Shown here: in pieces, positions 7,548-14,737 of the stretch
How the letters are laid out: every line of letters starts with the position of its first letter
Position numbering within the stretch: the first letter of the stretch is position 1
From: Clostridia bacterium
Lineage (GTDB): Bacteria; Bacillota; Clostridia; Christensenellales; Aristaeellaceae
Assembly (NCBI GenBank): GCA_017443295.1
Contig: JAFSNT010000174.1
Span: forward strand, 1-39,124
Length of the DNA stretch: 39,124 nucleotides
Reading direction: 5' to 3'
Program-made: the position numbers and the translations under genes
Notes under the pieces: generated by a model
What the model was told of the DNA's origin: nothing
Seen by the model: the letters and a program-made list of their open reading frames with translations, nothing else
Database searches by the model: none

Positions 7548-8218
7548 AAACGTCCAGACAAAAGATTCTGCTGGGCTGCGCGGCCATGGTGCTGGCAATG
7601 ATCGGCGATTACTTGCTTGGATTTGGTACGTTCAGCATGACGAATGATCCAAACGCTTCTATGGGGATCACGGCTTCTGTTGTCCCAGATTGGCGGTATG
7701 CCCTGTCCTCCATGCTGGGTTTTCTGTGCGTGCCGCTTTTCACCGTGGCCGCAGTGGAACTCATGAAGGTCATGGAGAATCAATACGGCCTTGGCGGGTC
7801 AAAGCTGTACAGGCTTTTCCGAATCGCTAACTGGGGCGGCATCCTGTATTTCGCCTTCATCCACATTGGAATATGTATGCTGCCGGTGGTGTTCAACGCC
7901 GGAATGGAGGCAACGGGCGACACGGCCGCTTCTATCAACATGACGCTTCGCGTGCTGAAAAGCATCGCCGTCCCTCTGGTACTTGGCTTTATCCTCTGTG
8001 ACGGCTTCGCCGCGATTGGCTGGATCGGCATGGTGGTCAAAGGAATGCTGCCGGTCAGGAAGATTGCCCTGATCTGCAATCCGGTCATCATCCTGCTGCT
8101 TGGACAACTGCTCAATCTCGTTGTGGAAGGGCTGGACTCAGGGACGGAATCCCTGGGCTGGGGGCTGATGTATCTGGTATGCGCAATAAGCCTGACGAAA
8201 GGACAGAAGACCCACTGA
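7544..8218 (+). CDS. Polytopic membrane protein (resembles DUF6796-type), copy 2
   Basis: 224 residues with about six hydrophobic segments. The first carries IGDYLLGFGTFS, the counterpart of IGDMLLGWGVHD in the protein at 1138. Further shared features are a small-residue-rich region after helix 3 (GICMLPVVFNAGME) and the helix with VPLVLGFILCDG. It is a paralogue of copy 1 and probably of the same DUF6796-type family. Start and stop are coupled to the preceding esterase by a four-base overlap. No catalytic motif is visible and the function is unknown. Confidence 0.8.
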   Translation: MKTSRQKILLGCAAMVLAMIGDYLLGFGTFSMTNDPNASMGITASVVPDWRYALSSMLGFLCVPLFTVAAVELMKVMENQYGLGGSKLYRLFRIANWGGILYFAFIHIGICMLPVVFNAGMEATGDTAASINMTLRVLKSIAVPLVLGFILCDGFAAIGWIGMVVKGMLPVRKIALICNPVIILLLGQLLNLVVEGLDSGTESLGWGLMYLVCAISLTKGQKTH

Positions 8219-8241
8219 GCAGAAACAGGCAGGTGATTGCC

Positions 8242-8682
8242 ATGATTGTTCGGAAGACATCCATTTTCCCGGCAAAACGATCTGACGTTTTTAACCGTTT
8301 GCAACGCCTGCAAACGCTCCAGATCATTGCTGCGCCGTATGCTTCCTTTACGCCGGTTGACGTTCAGACAGACAATGTGTGGCGTGTCGGGGGCGTGTCC
8401 TCCTATCGGTTCAGGCTGTTTGGCGTGATTCCATTTGGCACACACACCATACGCATCGAGCGGTTTGACGAAGATGAGATTCAGAGCAGGGAAAGCAATG
8501 AACATGTTCAGGTATGGGATCACAGGATCACCCTGAAAGACCTGGGCGGACAGACGGAATACACTGATGAGGTAGATATTCGGGCAGGATGGAGGACGTT
8601 CTTCGTCTGGCTGTGGGCAAAGGCATTCTATGCGCACAGACAGCGGAAATGGATCAAATTGTTGGAGGGAAAAATCAAATGA
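8242..8682 (+). CDS. SRPBCC (START/polyketide-cyclase-like) ligand-binding protein
   Basis: 146 residues from the ATG at 8242. Longer in-frame starts would overlap the previous gene. The pattern fits the SRPBCC helix-grip fold: an N-terminal strand (MIVRKTSIFPAKRSDVF), a short helix, a PYASFTPVD turn, a run of beta-strands ending in TYTDEVDIRAG-like sequence, and a C-terminal amphipathic helix (FVWLWAKAFYAHRQRKWIKLL). These proteins bind or remodel hydrophobic small molecules. No signal peptide is present. The stop overlaps the next start (ATGA). It is the only obvious small-molecule-binding fold in the operon. Confidence 0.7.
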   Translation: MIVRKTSIFPAKRSDVFNRLQRLQTLQIIAAPYASFTPVDVQTDNVWRVGGVSSYRFRLFGVIPFGTHTIRIERFDEDEIQSRESNEHVQVWDHRITLKDLGGQTEYTDEVDIRAGWRTFFVWLWAKAFYAHRQRKWIKLLEGKIK

Positions 8683-9170
8683 ACTGGCCGAGAATCATTG
8701 TGGACGGTCTGGCGATGTCCCTGCTGTTCAACGCCGTGGTGGGCGTGGGATTTCTTTTGTGGCCCCAAGCGTACAGCACCATGTTTCCCAAGGAAATCAA
8801 AGATGCCGCAGCACCTTATGTAGACAGGCGCGACGTCAGGAAAATGTACCTGCTTCTTTATCCGCTGTATCTTCTGATCTTCATCTGGTGGGGCGTCAGC
8901 GCGGGACTGGCCGGTGTCAAGGGCTTCTGGCCCCTGTTCTGGACGGGCTATGTGGAAATGACCATGGTCAGCATCAGCGATTTCCTGATCCTGGACTGCT
9001 GGCTGCCCGGAAAGGTGAGGCACATGATCAAAGGCGCGGAAAGCTGCAAAGCCTGGGAGCGCAAGGAATGGCTGAAAACCCTGGCAATCCCGGAGCACGC
9101 CCTGGGCTGGACGCTGCTGGTGTGTCCCATCGCGGCGCTGATTGTGGCAGGCGTCGGGAGCCTGTTCTAA
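8679..9170 (+). CDS. Four-helix membrane protein, family copy 2 of 5
   Basis: 163 residues. Hydrophobic segments lie near residues 10-30, 65-88, 95-118 and 140-162. After the third helix comes ISDFLILDCWLPGKV, matching the acidic-aromatic motif of the family. GGAGGG precedes the start, which overlaps the stop of the SRPBCC gene. It is followed immediately by copy 3, and copies 4 and 5 form a similar adjacent pair, so the family seems to be arranged as pairs of unlike subunits. Confidence 0.75.
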   Translation: MNWPRIIVDGLAMSLLFNAVVGVGFLLWPQAYSTMFPKEIKDAAAPYVDRRDVRKMYLLLYPLYLLIFIWWGVSAGLAGVKGFWPLFWTGYVEMTMVSISDFLILDCWLPGKVRHMIKGAESCKAWERKEWLKTLAIPEHALGWTLLVCPIAALIVAGVGSLF

Positions 9171-9181
9171 TGGAGGAAAGC

Positions 9182-9661
9182 ATGATCGTTTTGCAGTTGG
9201 TTTTGTTCTGCGCGCTGTTCACCCTGATGGTCAAGCTGGCGGTGTGCAATAACGCCCTGAACGCCCTGTACTTCTATCCCAAGCCCGTGCAGGAGAGGGT
9301 ATTTGAATTGGGTCTGACCGACAGAGAGACTGTCGCCCGGAAACGGAAGCGCTTCATGATCCCGTTCCTTCTGGTGCTGCTGGCCGCGCTGCTGCTGATC
9401 ATCGGCTTGTGGAACGACATTCATGATTTCCGGCCCGCATATTTCCAGGCGCTGCTGTTTCTGGAGGTTATGAACTGGTTTGACGGCATCGTGATCGACC
9501 GGCTTTGGGTGGGACATTCAAAGCTTTGGATCATTCCCGGTACGGAGGACATTCCCTTCGTGCAGACCTGGCCGGAGATACTCAAAAAGCGCGGCATCCT
9601 GACCCTGATCTGGATCGTCGGCGCGGCGATCATTGCCGGGCTTGTCGTGATGATTTTCTGA
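9182..9661 (+). CDS. Four-helix membrane protein, family copy 3 of 5
   Basis: 159 residues from the ATG at 9182. An ATG at 9170 in the same frame overlaps the preceding stop, but GGAGG lies five bases before 9182. Helix 3 ends in NWFDGIVIDRLWVGH, followed by SKLWIIPGTEDIP. The same sequence in nearly identical form occurs in copy 5 (DWYWVGH, then TKAWTIPGTEDL), so these two are close paralogues. The loop after the first helix is basic (RKRKRF). The GTED motif facing one side of the membrane is the most conserved element in the family and may be functional. Confidence 0.78.
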   Translation: MIVLQLVLFCALFTLMVKLAVCNNALNALYFYPKPVQERVFELGLTDRETVARKRKRFMIPFLLVLLAALLLIIGLWNDIHDFRPAYFQALLFLEVMNWFDGIVIDRLWVGHSKLWIIPGTEDIPFVQTWPEILKKRGILTLIWIVGAAIIAGLVVMIF

Positions 9662-9673
9662 GGAGGAAGCGAA

Positions 9674-10441
9674 ATGCAGTTTGACGAAATGGGCCTTATG
9701 CCGGGCAAAGTCCTCTTCCTGCTGCCGGGAACAGCCTGCGATTATCAGACGAATTTCGGCTCCGTACTGGATAGGCTGGGTGAAAAATATCACCTGGTCT
9801 GCGTCAATTATGATGGGTTTGACGGCAGTGATCTCATTTTCCCCGATATGCTCACGGTGACGGGGAAAATTGAGCAATATATCAAAGATCACTTCCATGG
9901 CCGAATCGACGGAGCCATTGGTTCCTCCCTGGGTTCAAGCTTCGTGGGGCAGCTGATCCAGCGGCAAAATGTACACCTGGATCACGGCATTTTCGGCAGC
10001 CCTGATCTCGACCAGAGCGGAAGATTCAGCGCATGGCTGCAATCGAAGCTGGTGGTACCGCTGCTGACCAGCTTTACCAAGGGTGAAAAGAAGAAGGCCA
10101 AAACCCGTGAAAAACTCAAGAGCTTATTTGAAATGAGCGACGAGACGGCAGACAAGTTCATGGCCTGCTTTGGAAATTTCTCGCCGGAGTCCATCAAAAA
10201 CGAATACTATACTGATTTGCTGACATGGCTTCAGGACGACATCCATGTGGAGCACACAAAGGTGCATTTCATTTATGCAAACAAGATGGGCGAAAAATAT
10301 CTGAAACGATATAGAAAGTATTTCCGTGACCCAGAGATCCGGGAATTCGATATGCAGCACGAGCAATGGCTGCTGGGGGAAGAAAAATACACGCTCCCGG
10401 TGCTGAAAGCCATTGATGAGTTCATGGAGATGCCTGTGTAA
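9674..10441 (+). CDS. Alpha/beta hydrolase, copy 2
   Basis: 255 residues. The N-terminus has a strand followed by FLLPGTACDYQTNF (an HG-type oxyanion loop without His), then YDGFDGSD, and a nucleophile elbow IGSSLGSSF (Ser at residue ~84). A late His in FDMQHEQWLL (~229) could be catalytic. The lid is helical and very basic (GEKKKAKTREKLKS). This is a small cytosolic alpha/beta hydrolase unlike the esterase at 6633. A GAGGAAG box precedes the start. It sits between the two pairs of small membrane proteins. Substrate unknown. Confidence 0.75.
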   Translation: MQFDEMGLMPGKVLFLLPGTACDYQTNFGSVLDRLGEKYHLVCVNYDGFDGSDLIFPDMLTVTGKIEQYIKDHFHGRIDGAIGSSLGSSFVGQLIQRQNVHLDHGIFGSPDLDQSGRFSAWLQSKLVVPLLTSFTKGEKKKAKTREKLKSLFEMSDETADKFMACFGNFSPESIKNEYYTDLLTWLQDDIHVEHTKVHFIYANKMGEKYLKRYRKYFRDPEIREFDMQHEQWLLGEEKYTLPVLKAIDEFMEMPV

Positions 10442-10472
10442 GTTTATCAGATTGATTTTGGAGGATGACACC

Positions 10473-10970
10473 ATGCTGCTCACTATTTTCCTTGCCATCG
10501 TTTTCTGTGCAGCGATTACGCTGATGCTGCTGTCCGCGGTCGCGTTCATCCAGAAGAAGGAGTTCTTCTCTTCGGCTCCAAAGGAGGCGCAGGCGGTGAT
10601 CCAGCCAAGGGAAAAGGAACTGTTCTATGGTGCGAGGATCATCGGCTGGACGTTCATGGCCTTTGCCATTCTCATGATCCTGGGCGTCGGGGTGATTTCG
10701 ATCTGGGACGGTTTCAGAAGCGGATTCACCTTCTGGCAGTTCTTCCTGCGGTTTGTGCTTATCTTCACGATCTACAAGGTTTATGATATGGTCTGCTTTG
10801 ACTACTTTCTGTTGATGAAGTTTCATTTCTTCCAATACTACTTTCCAGAGGTGGGGAGCATATACCCTCTGAAAAAGTATGGCTTTAACATCAAGAGCCA
10901 ACTGCTGAAGCTGCTGGTCATTTTCCCTGCGGCTTCCGCGCTGGCAGCGTGGATCTGTACGCTGTTTTAA
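10473..10970 (+). CDS. Four-helix membrane protein, family copy 4 of 5
   Basis: 165 residues from the ATG at 10473, which has GGAGGATG upstream. An upstream in-frame ATG overlaps the hydrolase gene. Segments lie near residues 3-22, 55-78, 85-105 and 145-164. The central motif is YDMVCFDYFLLMKFHFF, equivalent to the D-x-aromatic motif of the other copies. The GTED element is lost and replaced by an aromatic-rich PEVGSIYPL loop. It forms an adjacent pair with copy 5. Confidence 0.75.
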   Translation: MLLTIFLAIVFCAAITLMLLSAVAFIQKKEFFSSAPKEAQAVIQPREKELFYGARIIGWTFMAFAILMILGVGVISIWDGFRSGFTFWQFFLRFVLIFTIYKVYDMVCFDYFLLMKFHFFQYYFPEVGSIYPLKKYGFNIKSQLLKLLVIFPAASALAAWICTLF

Positions 10971-10982
10971 GGAGGTTAGCCC

Positions 10983-11471
10983 ATGATCCTGATTCTTGAA
11001 TGCCTCGTCGTTTGCTTCATCCTTTTCCTGCCCTGTGTGGTTGCCATTGCCAACGGAACCCACAACGCCGCCTTTCTGTTTGAACAGGACGTACAGGAGC
11101 GGGTCGTCAAAATGGGTCTGATCACAAAAGACAGGCTGAGCCGAAATAAAAAGCTGTTCAAATTCATCACGCTGCCCGTCCTGATCGCCTTTGTGCTGTG
11201 GGCGGTTTACGGCATCAACGGCGCAAGAGGGTTCTGGACACCCTTCTGGCAGATCCTTCTTCTCGCCATGGCGGAGGGACTGTTTGACCGCTTCTTCATC
11301 GACTGGTATTGGGTCGGCCATACCAAGGCGTGGACGATCCCGGGCACGGAGGATCTGAAACCGTATATTCCCCGAAAGACGCTGATCGTGAAATGGCTGA
11401 TTACGATCATTGGGAATCCGATCATTGCGGCGGTTCTGGCCGGGATCATGTTTCCCGTATTCGGGCATTGA
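10983..11471 (+). CDS. Four-helix membrane protein, family copy 5 of 5
   Basis: 162 residues with a strong GGAGGT box. Segments lie near residues 3-22, 60-77, 83-104 and 140-160. It carries FDRFFIDWYWVGH followed by TKAWTIPGTEDL, almost the same as copy 3 at 9182. Copies 3 and 5 each lie second in a pair, which points to duplication of a two-gene unit with the hydrolase at 9674 between. It is the last intact gene of the operon. Confidence 0.78.
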   Translation: MILILECLVVCFILFLPCVVAIANGTHNAAFLFEQDVQERVVKMGLITKDRLSRNKKLFKFITLPVLIAFVLWAVYGINGARGFWTPFWQILLLAMAEGLFDRFFIDWYWVGHTKAWTIPGTEDLKPYIPRKTLIVKWLITIIGNPIIAAVLAGIMFPVFGH

Positions 11472-11483
11472 GGAGAGCTGAAT

Positions 11484-11844
11484 ATGAAAACCGCAAAGCA
11501 AATGCTGAAAGCAAAACAGGCCGTCAAGGACGAGATGGACAGGCGATTTCCGCAATCCCTCAGCGATGATCTGTGGAACAAGGCGGAAACCCGGCTGGAG
11601 GCCATTTTGAGGAAGTACGATTCTCTTTCCGGCGGCGTGCGCACCCATACGGATCACTATATCTTTCCCTCAGCGGCGATTTACCTGACACGACGGACGG
11701 GAACTTCATGGGCAAAAAGGAAGCCGCATGGCTGGGCCTGGGCGGATCGACGCTGCTGGTGGGGAGGAAATGAGCATGTCACGGCACGATGAAATCAGGG
11801 CGTCCTACACGCCGTCCGGGCGGAAGGGTTTTTCCGGTGCATAA
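11484..11844 (+). pseudogene. Broken third ATC-hydrolase-family gene
   Basis: The first ~67 codons (MKTAKQMLKAKQAV through RTHTDHYIFPSAAIYL) read like the N-terminal part of ATC-hydrolase-family proteins, where a GVRxHTDxHIFPAAAIYL-type segment is typical. After AAIYL, near 11687, the natural continuation shifts to the +2 frame (TTDGNFMGKKEAAWLG, then GGSTLLVGRK) and stops at 11772. A 24-codon frame follows to 11844. The Cys-rich C-terminal half is absent. A GAGGAGAG box still precedes the start, so a short peptide may be made, but the enzyme is lost. Confidence 0.6.
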
Positions 11845-11893
11845 AGTAACAGACATCATTGTTCACGAATTGTTTTTTCCGTCCCTTTTCCGC

Positions 11894-11922
11894 TTGACAA
11901 TCGGGCGGAGGTATTATATACT
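11894..11922 (+). promoter_or_regulatory. Orphan promoter P2
   Basis: TTGACA (11894-11899), a 17-base spacer and TATACT (11917-11922) make a near-consensus promoter. It is followed by operator site 3 at the predicted transcription start and, about 80 bases on, by a terminator. No open frame with a ribosome binding site lies in between. Confidence 0.7.
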
Positions 11923-11931
11923 ACGTTCGAG

Positions 11932-11947
11932 GATAGATATAACTAAC
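11932..11947. promoter_or_regulatory. Operator site 3, GATAG-N6-CTAAC
   Basis: GATAG ATATAA CTAAC matches the palindrome at 821, 1102 and 12921 with one mismatch in the left arm. It lies at the predicted start site of promoter P2, in the same geometry as site 1. Confidence 0.6.
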
Positions 11948-12002
11948 TCTCAAAAGCATGTTTTTTCCAAAGAAATCATGCGCCTCCTGCCTTCTCCCAA
12001 AG

Positions 12003-12038
12003 AGCGTGTGCTATGCGGCATCATGGCACATGCTTTTT
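12003..12038 (+). terminator. Rho-independent terminator of the orphan transcript
   Basis: Nine-base-pair stem (12003-12011 with 12026-12034, one G-T pair), 14-base loop, five T residues. Confidence 0.55.
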
Positions 12039-12181
12039 GTTTCAGAAGATGATCCTGTCCATTTTGTGGTGCCACGCATGAAGGAAACTGGTATTCACGC
12101 AATAAAAGAGAGAAAATAACTAAAATCTTCTGCAAAGCCCGCATCCTGTTGAACAAGAAATCTGTTTTTTTCAAAAATGGG

Positions 12182-12210
12182 TTGACAAACGATAGCGAAC
12201 AGTGTATGCT
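12182..12210 (+). promoter_or_regulatory. Promoter of the TetR gene
   Basis: A perfect TTGACA (12182-12187), a 17-base spacer and TATGCT (12205-12210). The -10 box is part of a long inverted repeat, as expected for autoregulation. Confidence 0.8.
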
Positions 12211-12237
12211 ATGACTCGAAAGCGTACACTGTTCGCT
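12194..12237. promoter_or_regulatory. TetR operator candidate: 17-bp inverted repeat
   Basis: The arms AGCGAACAGTGTATGCT (12194-12210) and AGCGTACACTGTTCGCT (12221-12237) are inverted copies with one mismatch, separated by ten bases. They cover the -10 box and the start of transcription. This is unlike the GTTAG-N6-CTAAC sites, so two regulators act in this area. Confidence 0.65.
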
Positions 12238-12260
12238 TTCTTGTGGAAAGGAGGATGCGC

Positions 12261-12875
12261 ATGGCGCGTGATAAGGCGGGACATCATGAACAGATCATGA
12301 CTGCTGCCTGGCAGGAGTTTCTGACCTATGGCTTTGTCGATGCCTCCATGCGGCGCATTGCGGTTGCGGCAGGCATGAGCGCGGCGGGGCTGTATAAGCA
12401 TTTCCCCAGCAAGGAGGAGATGTTTTCCGCCTTGGTGGAGCCTGCCTATCAGGGCCTCATGGCGCTGTATCGGCAGGAGGAAAAAGCCGAACGGGAAGCG
12501 CTGCAAGCCGGTACCATTTCCGAAAAATGGCAGACGGGCGGCGAAGCGCGGCTTGCCATGACCTATATCTATGACCATCTGGACGCTTTCCGGCTGCTGA
12601 TCTGCAAGGCCCAGGGCACCCGCTACGAAACCTTTCTGCATGATCTGGCCATTGAAGAAGAAAAAACAACGATGGTGATGATGGATCTTCTGAAGGAACA
12701 GGGCGGAGAAATCAGTGATGTCGATCCCAAAGAGTTCCATCTGCTGGTCACAGCGAATGTGAACGCCGTTTTTCAGGCGGTGGAGCATGGCTTCTCACGC
12801 GAAGAAGCTCTGCGTTATGCCTCTACGCTGGATCGCTTTTTCTCGAAAGGCTGGCAAGAGCTCTTCGGTTACTGA
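12261..12875 (+). CDS. TetR/AcrR-family transcriptional regulator
   Basis: 204 residues from the ATG at 12261, which has AAGGAGG six bases upstream. Residues ~8-55 hold the TetR helix-turn-helix: IMTAAWQEFLTYGF, DASMRRIAVAAGMSAAGLYKHF, and PSKEEMFSALV. The C-terminal ~150 residues form the ligand-binding and dimerisation domain, which cannot be assigned to a ligand. The promoter is overlapped by a long inverted repeat, suggesting self-repression released by a small molecule. A terminator follows directly, and the ABC transporter gene lies 87 bases downstream, a usual partner of TetR regulators. Confidence 0.92.
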   Translation: MARDKAGHHEQIMTAAWQEFLTYGFVDASMRRIAVAAGMSAAGLYKHFPSKEEMFSALVEPAYQGLMALYRQEEKAEREALQAGTISEKWQTGGEARLAMTYIYDHLDAFRLLICKAQGTRYETFLHDLAIEEEKTTMVMMDLLKEQGGEISDVDPKEFHLLVTANVNAVFQAVEHGFSREEALRYASTLDRFFSKGWQELFGY

Positions 12876-12909
12876 GCCCTTATTTCCAAGTAATATAAGG
12901 GCGTTTTTT
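12876..12909 (+). terminator. Terminator after the TetR gene
   Basis: Stem GCCCTTAT (12876-12883) with ATAAGGGC (12895-12902), then GTTTTTT. It begins one base after the stop codon. Confidence 0.8.
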
Positions 12910-12920
12910 AACGCCGTAAT

Positions 12921-12936
12921 GTTAGCCATAACTAAC
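12921..12936. promoter_or_regulatory. Operator site 4, GTTAG-N6-CTAAC
   Basis: GTTAG CCATAA CTAAC is a perfect 5+5 palindrome between the TetR terminator and the ABC transporter start at 12962. It ties this transporter to the operon at 787-11471. A clear -35/-10 pair is not visible here. Confidence 0.6.
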
Positions 12937-12961
12937 TAATGCACAGGAGGTTGATTGTTCC

Positions 12962-14722
12962 ATGGACAAACAGGCAAAGACGAGCAGGCGGAGCCCTCTG
13001 GGATGGACTCTGTCATTTGCGGGAAGCCGCAAAGGCAGCTATGTGGGCAGCGTGCTGCTGGCTCTGCTGAGCGTAGGCTGCGGGTTCGTTCCCTACATTT
13101 TCATGGCAAAAATCATGAAGGGACTGCTGGAGAAAACAGCGGATTTTCCGTATTGCCTGACGCAATGCCTCTGGATGGCGCTGTTCTTTGTGCTGGACAG
13201 ACTGTTCCACGCGTTTTCTACAACGCTGTCCCATCAGGCTACCTTTGAGGTGCTGGCCAACGTCCGCCGCAGGCTGACCAGAAAGCTTTCCAGGATGCCC
13301 CTGGGCGACGTGCTGGACGAATCCTCCGGCACCTACAAGAATATCATCGTGGAACGGGTGGATTCCATCGAAACTACCCTGGCCCATATAATCCCGGAGG
13401 TCACGTCCAACTTCATCATTCCCTTTGTGATCTTCGGTTATATGGTGTCCATCAGCTGGCAATTGGCGCTGCTGTCTCTGATCACAGTGCCGGTAGGGCT
13501 GTTCTTCTTCGCGCTGATGATGCGGGGCAGCCAGGCGAGCTACCAGAACACCGTGGTCAAAACCAAAGCCCTGAACGATACGGCTGTGGAGTACATCAAC
13601 GGCATCGAGGTCATCAAGGCGTTCGGCAAGGCCAAGACCAGCTATGAAAAGTTCGTCACCGCGGCCAAGGAAGGGGCGGACTGCTTCGTGGAATGGATGC
13701 GGCGCTGCAATGTGGATCAGAACGCCGCGCTGGTGATCATGCCCGCCACGCTGCTGGCCCTGCTGCCCTTCGGCGTGTCCTACTTCATCAACGGCTGGGT
13801 CACGGGGCCTGACCTGTTGATGCTGATTATTCTGTCCCTGGGCCTCATCACGCCTTTTGTGATTGCCGCCAGCTGCATGGACGATATGAGCAAGCTGGGC
13901 ACCATTATCGGCGAAGTGACCAGTATTCTGGAAAAGCCGGAGCTGATCCGCCCCGACGCCATGAAAGAAAAGCCCAAAGGCAGCGACATCGTGCTGAACG
14001 ACGTGCATTTCGCCTACAAGGAAGAAGAAGTGCTGCACGGCGTGAACCTGTCCATCCGGGAGGGTACGGTCAATGCGCTGGTGGGGCCCTCCGGCTCGGG
14101 CAAATCCACCATCGCCAAGCTGATCGCCTCCTTCTGGGACGTAGGCAGCGGCAGCGTCACCTTTGGCGGCGTGGATATCCGGCAAATCCCCCTGGACGAT
14201 TACCAGAAGAAGATTGCCTACGTGTCCCAGGACAATTATCTGTTCGATATGAGCGTGATGGAAAATATCCGCTTAGGCAATCCCAAAGCCACGGACGCGC
14301 AGGTGATGGAAGCGGCGAAAGCCTGCGGGTGCCACCATTTCATCATGCAGCTGGAAAACGGCTATCAAACCGTCTGCGGCGGCGCGGGCAGCCACTTATC
14401 CGGCGGCGAGCGCCAGCGCATTTCCATCGCCCGGGCCATCATGAAGGACGCGCCCATCATCATCCTGGACGAAGCCACCGCCAATGTGGACCCAGAGAAC
14501 GAGACGGAACTTACTGAAGCCATTGAGGAACTGACGAAAGAGAAAACCATCATTATGATCGCCCATCGCCTGAAAACCGTGCGCCATGCCGACCAAATCT
14601 TCGTGGTGGATAACGGTCATATAGCCCAATGCGGAACGCACGATGAGCTGATCAAGAAAGACGGCATTTACAAATCTTTTGTGGAGGGAAGACAGGAGGC
14701 CGCTTCCTGGAAGATTGCGTGA
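12962..14722 (+). CDS. ABC half-transporter (fused permease and ATPase), siderophore-transporter-like
   Basis: 586 residues. The N-terminal ~330 residues form a six-helix ABC exporter-type membrane domain (SVLLALLSVGCGFVPYIFMAKIM is in helix 1). The ATPase domain has Walker A GPSGSGKST (residues ~375-383), the Q-loop in YVSQDNYLF, signature LSGGERQRISIARA (~480) and Walker B IIILDEAT (~500), with H-loop IAHRL. The style resembles the IrtB/YbtQ/YbtP group, which has an exporter fold yet takes up metal-siderophore complexes. This subgroup is usually encoded as a pair of half-transporters. No second subunit is present here, so it is either a homodimer or has lost its partner. An AGGAGGTTG box precedes the start. 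Confidence 0.88.
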   Translation: MDKQAKTSRRSPLGWTLSFAGSRKGSYVGSVLLALLSVGCGFVPYIFMAKIMKGLLEKTADFPYCLTQCLWMALFFVLDRLFHAFSTTLSHQATFEVLANVRRRLTRKLSRMPLGDVLDESSGTYKNIIVERVDSIETTLAHIIPEVTSNFIIPFVIFGYMVSISWQLALLSLITVPVGLFFFALMMRGSQASYQNTVVKTKALNDTAVEYINGIEVIKAFGKAKTSYEKFVTAAKEGADCFVEWMRRCNVDQNAALVIMPATLLALLPFGVSYFINGWVTGPDLLMLIILSLGLITPFVIAASCMDDMSKLGTIIGEVTSILEKPELIRPDAMKEKPKGSDIVLNDVHFAYKEEEVLHGVNLSIREGTVNALVGPSGSGKSTIAKLIASFWDVGSGSVTFGGVDIRQIPLDDYQKKIAYVSQDNYLFDMSVMENIRLGNPKATDAQVMEAAKACGCHHFIMQLENGYQTVCGGAGSHLSGGERQRISIARAIMKDAPIIILDEATANVDPENETELTEAIEELTKEKTIIMIAHRLKTVRHADQIFVVDNGHIAQCGTHDELIKKDGIYKSFVEGRQEAASWKIA

Positions 14723-14737
14723 TCCTCCCGGGATTGG

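Larger units (their letters stand above)
11929..12038 (+). ncRNA. Possible short untranslated transcript of about 110 nt (P2 to terminator)
   Basis: Transcription from P2 should end at a hairpin with arms AGCGTGTGC (12003-12011) and GCACATGCT (12026-12034), one G-T pair, followed by TTTTT (12034-12038). The product would be a 110-nt RNA without an obvious reading frame. It could be a regulatory RNA, or the leader and attenuator of a gene that has been lost. The call rests only on promoter, operator and terminator signals. Confidence 0.4.
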
